DNA of 64,000 nucleotides from Ahaetulla prasina (Eukaryota; Chordata; Lepidosauria; Squamata; Colubridae): contig NC_080539.1 of the NCBI RefSeq assembly GCF_028640845.1, positions 103,256,554-103,320,553 of the forward strand, given 5' to 3'. This document shows positions 56,246-64,000 of this stretch, in pieces. The notes beneath the pieces are model-generated. The model ran no database searches, had not been told where the DNA came from, and saw nothing but the letters and a program-made list of their open reading frames with translations. A program made the translations under genes and the position numbers. Position 1 is the first letter of the stretch, and each line of letters starts with the position of its first letter.

Positions 56246-58122
56246 GCACCTCACGGGAGGAAATCCACCATCTGACCAGGACCTATGAAAACTAGAAGTC
56301 AAGAGCTTCCATTTTATGTGACCTCAGATTCCTACGAAACTGCCGATGATGAAAATTTAATCCCCAAATGCTTCCAATTGAAATTCCACTCCAACTCTGC
56401 AGCCACCAAACGATCCTAAAAGAACAGAATTGGCCTTAATCAGAAATGAACTTCACACAAAAGATTCCTCCTAGATCAAATCAACAAGATCTCCTCACAC
56501 TTCACCTCAAACTCAGCAACAAGATGCACCCGGCACTTTGGGACAACTAAACAACTTGCCGCCTGGAGAGCCAAACACAGACCACCCTCAAGACAGACAC
56601 GCACACCAACAAACCTCAAGACTACAAGAACGCCAGAAACAAACTCCTCCACCCACACAGCAACACATCAAACAAACAGTGCATAACATCTCAGAAAGGA
56701 TCCTCACCAAAGCTGAAACGATGTCCTTTCAAAGTTCAACTTTGCAGTCACTCCCAAATACATCCCCACTGAGACCATTATATGCGGAGTTGAAACCAGC
56801 CTGACCAAAATCAACCCGATGGCGCTAACAAAATCAGACTCGAAATCACCAACATCCTCTGCAGCAGCAAGCCACCCAAAAGCAACTTACCCAAGAGGAA
56901 CAGACAGCACTACTTAACCTGAAAAAGATACCAGCATAATAATCCTACCAGCAGACAAGGGCAACGCCACGGTGGTTATGAACACATCTGACTACCAAAC
57001 CAAATTAACCAACCTACTCCAAGACCCTGCATACAAGCCCTAAAACAGACCCCACCACCTACCTAGAAAACCACTAGATCCAAAATAAAAGCCTCCCCAT
57101 CAGCGAAGAAATCCAACAAAGAATCATTCCCAGAGAAATCATCCAGATGCCCTAAGCTCACGGCCTCCCAAGATACACAAAGAAGGAACCCCACTCAGAC
57201 CCATAGTCAGCTCCATAGGCTCACCTCTACAAAACCTAGCCAAATTTCTGCCAAACAACTACAGCCCTATGCAGAATCCATCGCCTCACGTAAAAAACTC
57301 ATTCCAGTTCATAGAGATCATAAAGAAACAAAACTTACAGCCCAGCGACCTACTCGTGAGCTTTGATGTCATATCCCTCTTCACCCAAGTGCCAATCAAA
57401 GAAGCCTTGACAGCTATCCAAAACAAATATAACCCCCCCAAGCACATACTAGATCTGACCAACCACTGCCTATCCAACACATACTTCATCTATAACGGAC
57501 AAAAATACAAACAAATAGAAGGCACCCATGGGATCACCCTCTCACCTGTCATTGCCAACCTCTACATGGAACACTTTGAAACCCAAGCACTAGAAAATTC
57601 TGATCACAACCCAAACTCTGGCTCAGATACGTAGACGACACCTTCATAATCTGGCCACACGGGAAAGAAAAACTTGAAAACTTCCTCACACACCTCAATA
57701 GCCTACACCCCAAAATACAGTTCACCATGGAAACAGAAGTTAACAACCAACTTCCCTTCCTAGATGTCTTAGTCTACAAGAAACCCAATGGCTCCCTAGG
57801 ACACACCATCTACCAGAAGAAAACACACACAAACCGCTATCTGCATGCACTCTCACACCACCACCCAGCACAGATAAACTCCGTAGCCAAGACACTCATC
57901 TCTAGAACAAAATGCTTAGCTGACGAACAACACCTAAAAACCGAACTACACACTCTCACAAGCGTACTAACATCCAATGGATTCAGAAATAAGATTACCA
58001 AACTAATCCAAAAGAACCCCCACTAAAACCCAAGACAGAGAGCAAGAAAATGGCACAGCCCTCCTCCCATATATAAAGGCACCACAGACAGAATCAGCAA
58101 GATCCTCCACAAACATAACATC
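56246..58122 (+). mobile_element. Penelope-like retroelement, copy E, 3' truncated at Gypsy junction
   Basis: Plus-strand copy from the N-terminal region through RT to the segment just before GIY-YIG. It ends at ccacaaacataacatc (58122); the following base belongs to the Gypsy element. In copies A and B the sequence continues aagacagcattctgc. Confidence 0.85.
56538..58026 (+). pseudogene. Penelope RT ORF of copy E, frameshifted
   Basis: 56538-56804 is the N-terminal region. 57269-57634 contains LLVSFDVISLFTQVPIKEAL (motif A, with catalytic Asp at about 57365-57367), ILDLTNHCLSNTYFIYNGQK and TLSPVIANLYMEHFETQALE (motif B). RYVDDTF lies at 57625-57645 in another frame. 57727-58026 contains [40 protein letters not shown] and [20 protein letters not shown]. 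Motif order and spacing fit the Penelope class. The endonuclease part is missing through truncation. This is the best-preserved RT sequence of the cluster. Confidence 0.85.
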
Positions 58123-58853
58123 GCAGATATTGTTCTAGTACAGAGTTTGAACGTTCACAGCTTCCATTAGTTTGAGGATGATGGGAAGAGCTTAATCCTT
58201 GGCGGAACCAATGAGTCGTAAAATTCTTTCCAAAATTGAGAAGTGAATTGAACTCCTCGATCTGAAATGATGCGATCAGGAACTCCGTGAAGTCTATAAA
58301 TGTGTTGTACAAACAACTTTGCTAGAGTCTTTGAGGAGGGTATTTTCGAACATGGAATAAAAAGGACTTGTATGGAGAAAAGGTCAGTCACAACCCAAAT
58401 AACAGTATTGCCTGAACTTTCAGGCAATTCCACTATGAAATCCATGGATATTTCTTTCCATGGGGTTCCTGGTCTGGCTACTGTTTGAAGTAGTCCAGGA
58501 GGTTTTCCGGAGGTCTTTTGGATGATGCACAAATAGGGCAACTTGCTACATATGCTTGAATGTCTTTTAAGACTTGGCCACCAAAATTGTCTTTTAAGAA
58601 GATGCAAAGTTTTCACAAATCCAAAATGCCCTGCCATTTTGGCATCATGGCATCGTTGTAGGATGGTTTCTCTGAGTGATAGAGGAACATATAGTTTTGT
58701 TCCAATCCAAGCTAGTCCATCACGGAGTGTGCATTCATGGGAATGAGTTAAGTACCAGTCATCGGTGTTTAAAGCTTCTTTAAACGACTTGGTTAGTTCA
58801 TCTGGGAGTGAGGTCAGCTTTGGGTGGCTTCTAGTTATTGCTGGGGCTGCCAA
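58123..58853 (-). pseudogene. Gypsy integrase, truncated
   Basis: The minus-strand frame 58167-58853 has the zinc-binding region (HDAKMAGHFGFVKTL, with the Cys pair shifted to SICSKLPYLCIIQK), then MDFIVELPESSGN with the first catalytic Asp and IISDRGVQFTSQFWKEF with the second. A frameshift follows, after which 58123-58312 gives SSSHHPQTNGSCERSNSVL with the catalytic Glu. The protein ends at the Penelope junction right after LEQYLR. The C-terminal DNA-binding part is absent. It would insert the cDNA into the genome if intact. Confidence 0.85.
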
Positions 58854-58927
58854 CTGTTGCAGGAAGTATTGGTTGAACCACCTCGGGCGAGTGCAATTGT
58901 ATTGGGGTAAGCGTGAGAGAGCATCTG

Positions 58928-60055
58928 CTAAAGTTTTTCCCCAGGAATATAATGTAAAGTAAAATTAAAGCGGTTAAAATTTTGAGCCCAGCGGGCTTGT
59001 TTAGGTGAAAGTTTCCTAGGAGTCTTTAGAGCTTCTAGATTTTTGTGATCAGTCCAAACTTCAAAAGGATGATTTGAACCTTCTAAGAATTGTCTCCATG
59101 TCCGTAGAGCCCAATGAACTGCAAATGCTTCCTTTTCCCAAATAGCCCATCGCCTTTCAGTTTCAGTCAATTTTAGAAGTGAAAGCACAGGGTTGTAAAT
59201 TACCATCAGCATTGTTTTGGAGCAGGACGGCTCCGACTGCTACATCACTTGCATCAGCTTGTATTACAAAAGGAACATCCATGTCAGGGTGCTTTAAAAT
59301 AGGTTCGGCAAAGAGTCGTTTAATTTTTCAAATGCAGCTTGACATTCCATTGTCCATTCGAGAGGTAATGATGGTTTGGGTTTCGTGTCTCCTTTAGTTT
59401 TAAGAGGTTAGTGATTGGTAAAGCAATTTGAGCAAAGGAGGATGAATTGACGATAGAAATTTGCGAATCCTAAAAACTTTGGAGTTGCTTGCGTGTGCGT
59501 GGGGGCCCATTCAAGACAGCTTTCACTTTTTCTGGATCCATTTCTAACCCATCAGCCGAAATGCGATACCCTAAGTAGTCTATTTTGGTTTGATGGAAAT
59601 CACATTTGGATAGCTTGCAATATAGTTCTGCAGATAATAACTTTTTGAGTACAGCTCTTACTAGTTTAATATGTTCTTCCATTGTTTCTGTATAGATAAG
59701 TATGTCGTCAAGGTAGACAAGAACTCCTTTGAATAAATGCTGATGGAGTATTTCATTTATTAGTTGCATAAAAACTGCGGGCGCCCCCTGCAGTCCAAAT
59801 GGCAGTACTAAACTGGAAACATCCTAGTGGACAGTTGAAAGCGGTTTTCCATTCATCCCCCTCTTTTATACGAACTCTGTAGTAGGCTTCTCGCAGGTCC
59901 AGTTTGGTGAAGAATTTTCCCTTCGCTAAATGTGCTAACATATCTTTCATGAGTGGCATGGGATATATGTTTTTGGCGCACGCGTTTAGGTTCCTATAGT
60001 CAACTATAAGACGAAAGGAGCCATCTTTCTTTTCCCGGAACATCACTGGCGCCAC
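58928..60055 (-). pseudogene. Gypsy reverse transcriptase and RNase H
   Basis: RT: 59753-60055 has REKKDGSFRLIVDYRNLN and FFTKLDLREAYYRVRIKEGD, with the motif A Asp. 59470-59769 has GVLVYLDDILIYTETMEEHI, with the catalytic YLDD at 59704-59715, and KLSKCDFHQTKIDYLGYRIS. RNase H: 58928-59212 has EKEAFAVHWALRTWRQFLEG and VWTDHKNLEALKTPRKLSPK, with LHYIPGEKL at its end. Frameshifts lie near 59760-59800 and between 59212 and 59470. All catalytic residues I can locate are intact. Confidence 0.85.
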
Positions 60056-60559
60056 ACGAGGCCTAGCGGTTGGATAAAGCCCGCTCTAGGTTTTTGTCTA
60101 TGAATTTACGTAGCTCTCCCAATTCCTTTTGGGTCATGGGATAAGCTTTTGGCTTTGGAAGCTTTACCCCGGAAGGATGTCTATGGCACAGTCAATAGGC
60201 CTATGGGGAGGAAGTACGTCTGATGCTTTCTCACTAAAGACTTCAAGTCCCAGTATTCCTTGGGTATTCTTTCTTCCCGTCTATCCGTTCAATCATTGCC
60301 CCAACTTATCCTGGTGCAAGGTCACGGTAGGTTCCTTCTTGGGTTTCCCTTTTCCCTTTTAAGGCTTTGGAACGGAAACGAGGACTCCCGTTCTCCAGTT
60401 AATATGGGGTTCCATTTCGCAACCATGACAAGCCTAACAACAGGGGTTGGTCCATTCCTGGGGCTACTATGAAGTTCAGAATTTCGCGGTGGTCTCCTAT
60501 TATCATTTCTATGGGTTCCGTTACGAAATGGGCGGGTCCTCCCCTGCCACAGAGCCATC

Positions 60560-60720
60560 TAACTGGGCAAAAGCTATGGGCCTACTTAGGTTCTCAACCT
60601 TAGTTCCATTTTTCTACTAGTTCGGGACTGACCATACATCTAGTGCATCCAGAATCGAGTAGTGCTAGCAGTTCCCCTTATTACCCGAAGAGGGTACATG
60701 TAGATTAACTGGAATGTCCA
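60560..60720 (-). pseudogene. Gypsy aspartic protease
   Basis: The minus strand reads ALLDSGCTRCMVSPELVEKW at about 60600-60660, with the active-site DSG. A frameshift separates it from the preceding DIPVNLHVPSSGNKG. Position between gag and RT is that of retroelement proteases. It would process Gag-Pol. Confidence 0.7.
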
Positions 60721-61570
60721 AGGGCCCGTGCCCAACTCACCAGAAGGTCTTCATCGGACTCTGATGTGGTTTTGCTGTCGTCAGTATCGGTCGACACCGC
60801 CATCCTCCTTGATGGGCGTGCCCTTCTTGGCAACGCCTCCCCACTTTGCTGGTTTCGCGCCTTAGCCGCTGGCTTCACTGGCTCCTTTTCACCACCAGAG
60901 GTCGCGCTTGGTATCAACTTAACTCTACAGTCGGCTGCTCGGTGGCCTTCTTTCCACATCTGTAGCACGCAGACGAACGTGGTCTTCCTCCTCCAATCTA
61001 GGGACGTCCCTATAGGTTCCTTCTGGAAAACGGCCAAGGGATGGCCTCCAATGCGCTGTCTTCTGCCACGGTCCTTCACTAACTCGATTTCCATCTCTGC
61101 TGCCAGGGTGTACCAGCCATACAGCGTAGTTGGAGAGGCTCGTGCTCGACACAGTTCATAGAGATCTCCATTCAGACCATCTTTGAAAATGTCTACAAGG
61201 GTCACCTCCGACCACCCTCTCATCAAGGGAACTAAATCACTGAACTCCTGGTTATAATCAGCCACCGGCCTCCCTTGCCTGATGGTTTCATCCGACCTTT
61301 GGCCTTTTGCTCTGCCAGGGGGTCCTCAAATCTCCTCCTCAGTGCAGTCATAAAATGCTCGTAGTTTTGCAGTAAGGGGGAGTGGTTTGTATGTAACGAC
61401 ACATACCACGCAGCTGCTCTTCCGGTCAAATTATGAGTCACAGCTCTCACTTGTGCTGCCTGTGACCAATAATCTTCCCCCCAGTCTATCATGTGGTCAT
61501 TCACTTTCGCCAGGAACAGTCCCAACTCCTTCGCATTTCCATCAAATTTCTCTGATAGGGGGGGAATTTT
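60705..61570 (-). pseudogene. Gypsy Gag
   Basis: 61232-61525 reads GLFLAKVNDHMIDWGEDYWS, VTHNLTGRAAAWYVSLHTNH and LLQNYEHFMTALRRRFEDPL, the retrotransposon Gag core. 60705-61265 continues with DYNQEFSDLVPLMRGWSEVT, IFKDGLNGDLYELCRARASP and a damaged zinc knuckle (CVLQMWKEGHRAADC). A frameshift near 61260 separates the two. The acidic tail (TDTDDSKTTSESDEDLL) precedes the protease. Gag would assemble the particle and bind the RNA. Confidence 0.8.
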
Positions 61571-62132
61571 TGGCTTTTCCTTCCCCTGCGCCTTGCTTGG
61601 TCAGCAGGTGGCGCCTGCCTCATCCAATTCAGCTTCCTCTGGGAGAGATTTTCCAGCCCTGGCTCTTCAGAAATCTCACCACCCTGGAATCACCTTAGCT
61701 GGCCCTTTGTATTCTCTTCCTCCTCTTCTCCCTCCCACCTGGAGGACCGAATAGGATTCATACCTTTGACGAGCTGTTTGTCTTTCTTTCACCTCACGGA
61801 AAAGACGAAATGCTTGCTCCAACTGGCGGTTGTCTGTTAACTCTCTCTCTTCTTGCCAATCCGAAAGTCTCACCGTGCCCTTTTTTTTCCTCTTTGTTTC
61901 TCCCGACTGGAACTTTTGCACTTGGTTTCCACTTCTCCTCTTCCAGCCTTAATTGCTCAATCCACCGATCTCTGCAATCTTCCAGCTCAGGTTAAAAGTG
62001 TCAGCAAAAATTCCTCTGGACGCCTCCCCCAGCTCAGCCGGCAGCAGGCCTTCCATCACATTTGGGTTTTCTCCCCCCCCGGTATTGCAATTGCAATCCT
62101 GGTTGGTAGACATGATGTGAGTTCCAGCTTAA
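61571..62132 (-). other. Gypsy 5' leader and gag N-terminal region
   Basis: Lies between the LTR and the recognisable Gag core. The minus-strand frame 61676-61921 (SDWQEERELTDNRQLEQAFR, EVKERQTARQRYESYS) is charged and coiled-coil-like and probably belongs to the gag N-terminus. No convincing tRNA primer-binding site was found directly after the LTR edge at 62132. Confidence 0.5.
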
Positions 62133-62617
62133 TGTCAAGCTACCTCCGACAATAAAAAGGAAAGAATTCACCTTGACTTCATTTGGAATGAAAACAAGTA
62201 CTTTTACTTTTACAGTCTGGATTGCAGCCAAGCAAAGCTGGAACTGAGACAAAATATAGCTAACATATCATATCCCCCCAATTGTCCCTCCTCCTCCAGG
62301 AGGTCAGGCTGGTCTGGTCCAATGCCAACTCCTTCACGGCCCCTCGTGGTAATCTTCTTCCACAGGTCTCTGGATGTCAGTCAACTTAGGAATGCAGTGT
62401 CGGTTAGAAAAGCGCGCGCTGATAAAACACAGTAGTTAATTATCCCTCCCCCTGTTATGTCAGCCGACACCCTTAATAGGCTCCTTTCCTTCACCCTGGA
62501 CGGAGGTATGATACATCTCATTTCCTTAACAGTTTATAATACAGAAATAAACAGTTTACATTCTATCTACTGATATAATCATTCAAAAGCATATGAAGAC
62601 TGGAGTGGAGGCTGACA
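62133..62617 (-). mobile_element. Gypsy 5' LTR, 485 bp
   Basis: Ends are tgtcaagctacctccgac at the left and ggaggctgaca at the right, inverted TGTCA/TGACA termini. The right edge coincides exactly with the start of the duplicated segment at 62618. The pattern TGTCA...TGACA is also that of the solo LTR at 21400-21870, so the two may be distant relatives. Confidence 0.75.
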
Positions 62618-63757
62618 CTATCTTTTGTAATATCTTGCCTGCCAAAATTTGTAAAATTATTTATAATTGCATTTTTTGCTCATTCCTTTAATAACGTTCG
62701 AAAAGTAGACCAAGAGCAATTTATAAAAGCATTAAACATAAATAATATGAAACACAAAAGCTAAAATCTCAACATTAAAAAAAAGTTTTATATTTATTTT
62801 TGAAGGAACAAATCAAACAGCTATGGAAAATGGGGAGGGGAGCTACCCTGTAGTTATTTTCTATATTTCATGTTATATACCAAAAGCTCAATTTAGAGGA
62901 TTAAAAGAAGTGAAGAAGATTAATGGCTGCTTATAGCTATAGTATTTAATATTTTTCCAACTATTTGAAACCATATGACCATATGAAAATTGAAACCAAT
63001 TTACCTTTTAGCTTCCTTTCATTGTAGGAAGAGTTGTGTTAATCTATGGTAGTAAAAGTGGAGAGGTGGAAAGGATATGGTAGCACCTTCTCTGACTAAC
63101 ACATTTTATTAAAAGACATAATTAATAGGAAAATATTCCTGATATAAAAATTCAGAATTCTTCTGAGAAACCCAGCTCTCACTGTTATATTTGACGGTGA
63201 CCAGAAGAGGGCAATATAGGACAGCAAAGTCAGCTGAATTTTTTTTTGGCTAGTTTGATCTGCTGGGAATATTGCAAGTTCACCATTCTCCCAGGACTGA
63301 TAGATTCTATTTATAGTGGATTTTTATTTATTTTTGTAAAAAAGTAAAACAGGAACCATTCAGAGTAACTGTGGCCATTTACCTACAAATATTTGAAAAC
63401 AGTGAAAATTTATGTGGGCTGCTTAGCCTTATAAACCTTTATACAATGCACAAGTTTTCTTCAAAATAGCACAAACCTTGAACATGTGCAAAGAATCTTG
63501 TTTTCTCTATTAACAGTATCCAAATCTTACAATTAGGGATCCAGTGGGAGAAAATTGATCTGATTTCTTGTTTTCAGAAAATATGACTTCTGTAACAGAA
63601 TCATCAGTGCCTGGAATACTTTACCTGACTCTGTGGTCTCTTCCCATAATCCCAAAAGCTTTAACCAAAAACTTTCTATTATTGACCTCACCCCTTTCCT
63701 AAGAGGACCATAAGGGGCGTGCATAAGTTCCTGACCTATTGTTTTCGTTTTCTTCTT

Positions 63758-63760
<3 letters not shown>
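62618..63760 (+). repeat. 1.15-kb duplicated segment, right copy (filled site)
   Basis: Matches 45699-46859 almost base for base from its first base. Its left neighbour is the Gypsy LTR, whereas the left copy has tctcaaga there. It includes the same LINE 3' end (63560-63759), lacking the gcacaaacgtgcctacc block. Confidence 0.9.

Positions 63761-63790
<30 letters not shown>
63761..63790. repeat. (AT)n array
   Basis: Corresponds in position to the AT array at 46860-46930. Confidence 0.9.
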
Positions 63791-63793
<3 letters not shown>

Positions 63794-63974
63794 GATCTTT
63801 GGTTATTCGGAGGCTTCAGCTTCGTGCTTCTGGGAGCAATTGCTCCCAGAAGCACGGCTGAAGCCTGAAGATGACGAATGAGACTTCGAAGCGTCGCCAA
63901 GACACTTCCAATTTTACGGAGAAAACCCGAATAACCAAAGATCTACATACAAACACCATGAAAACCTCAGAAAA
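63791..63974. mobile_element. Folded Penelope terminus (palindromic pseudo-LTR)
   Basis: Two pseudo-LTR ends meet head-to-head at gggagcaattgctccc (about 63833-63848). The left arm is a short part (gtagatctttggttattcgg, then aggcttcagcttcgtgcttc). The right arm is fuller, with cctgaagatgacgaatgag, cgtcgccaagacacttcc and gaaaacccgaataaccaaag, and it ends catgaaaacctcagaaaa. It lies between AT arrays like the fragment at 46931-47003. Confidence 0.8.
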
Positions 63975-64000
63975 TATATATATATATATATATATATATA
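63975..64000. repeat. (AT)n array at window end
   Basis: AT repeat continuing past the right edge. Confidence 0.9.

Larger units (their letters stand above)
50852..58122. repeat. Large inverted repeat formed by copies B-C and D-E
   Basis: The right arm (about 54700-58122) is the reverse complement of the left arm (about 50852-54340), with the same order of domains mirrored around 54.35-54.7 kb. The arms differ by the extra 370-bp duplication in B and the erosion of C. The spacer holds RT sequence present only in D orientation. Confidence 0.75.
58123..62617 (-). mobile_element. Ty3/Gypsy LTR retrotransposon, 3' truncated
   Basis: Minus-strand element with 5' LTR (62133-62617), gag (about 60720-61570) and pol in the order protease, RT, RNase H, integrase, which is the Ty3/Gypsy order. 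It is cut at 58122/58123 inside the integrase, so the integrase C-terminus and 3' LTR are missing. Sequence type resembles vertebrate Sushi-like elements, judged by motifs only. Confidence 0.85.

Noticed and set aside
47041..58122. Penelope block as a satellite or host multigene family
   Set aside because: Units carry RT and GIY-YIG motifs with pseudo-LTR junctions and lie in both orientations, so a retroelement array explains them.
45699..63760. The two 1.15-kb segments as long terminal repeats of one giant element
   Set aside because: They contain a LINE 3' end and other sequence, lack LTR-type ends, and the right one starts at the LTR edge of a separate Gypsy element.

Overview
The window looks like a stretch of nuclear genome from a squamate reptile, most likely an advanced (colubroid) snake. 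The evidence is the repeat content: a Sauria-type tRNA-derived SINE, CR1 and L2/L3-type LINE fragments whose 3' ends run into AATAG/ATTCT pentanucleotide arrays (the microsatellite seeding known for snake CR1-L3 LINEs), Penelope-like retroelements, Ty3/Gypsy LTR elements, and a large number of short hAT-type elements. I found no host protein-coding exon, tRNA, rRNA, CRISPR array or bacterial-style feature. Nearly all long open frames are pieces of transposons, antisense shadows or translated simple repeats.

Layout. 1-6.6 kb: the end of a LINE, an old LTR split by a hAT element, a second old LTR, and a 606-bp hAT element full of internal inverted repeats. 6.65-7.9 kb: an L2-type LINE with broken reverse transcriptase. 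9.36-9.93 kb: a complete solo LTR. 10.9-12.1 kb: a long fold-back DNA element followed by a MITE. 12.7-19 kb: sparse, with two hAT elements and a SINE. 19.3-22.0 kb: a LINE 3' end, a MITE, and a 1.5-kb hAT element carrying a nested solo LTR that itself contains a palindrome. 22.5-32.6 kb: LINE 3' ends of two families in both orientations, pentanucleotide arrays, MITEs and hAT elements. 34-38.7 kb: four hAT elements, a Penelope-type fragment, a decayed LINE, and a palindromic element with TA ends. 39.3-40.6 kb: the longest CR1 copy. 41.3-45.4 kb: Sauria SINE, two large hAT elements, and a hAT inserted in a MITE.

47.0-58.1 kb holds the most striking structure. Penelope-like retroelement copies (reverse transcriptase plus GIY-YIG endonuclease) lie head-to-tail on the minus strand (A, B, C) and then in inverted orientation on the plus strand (D, E). 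Next comes a minus-strand Ty3/Gypsy element (58.1-62.6 kb) cut off inside its integrase at the Penelope junction. The whole block lies between two nearly identical 1.15-kb segments (45.7-46.9 and 62.6-63.8 kb). The right-hand segment begins exactly at the outer edge of the Gypsy LTR, so the left copy looks like the empty target site of the right one. The right copy is again followed by (AT)n and a folded Penelope terminus that continues past the window end.

The genes do not form a host pathway. Each cluster is a mobile element whose own parts once cooperated: Penelope RT with GIY-YIG for target-primed insertion, Gypsy Gag/PR/RT/RH/IN for an LTR cycle, and LINE machinery that probably also moved the SINEs. 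Most copies carry frameshifts. The many small deletions in the Penelope block may be biological decay or assembly error. Reads spanning the block would decide.
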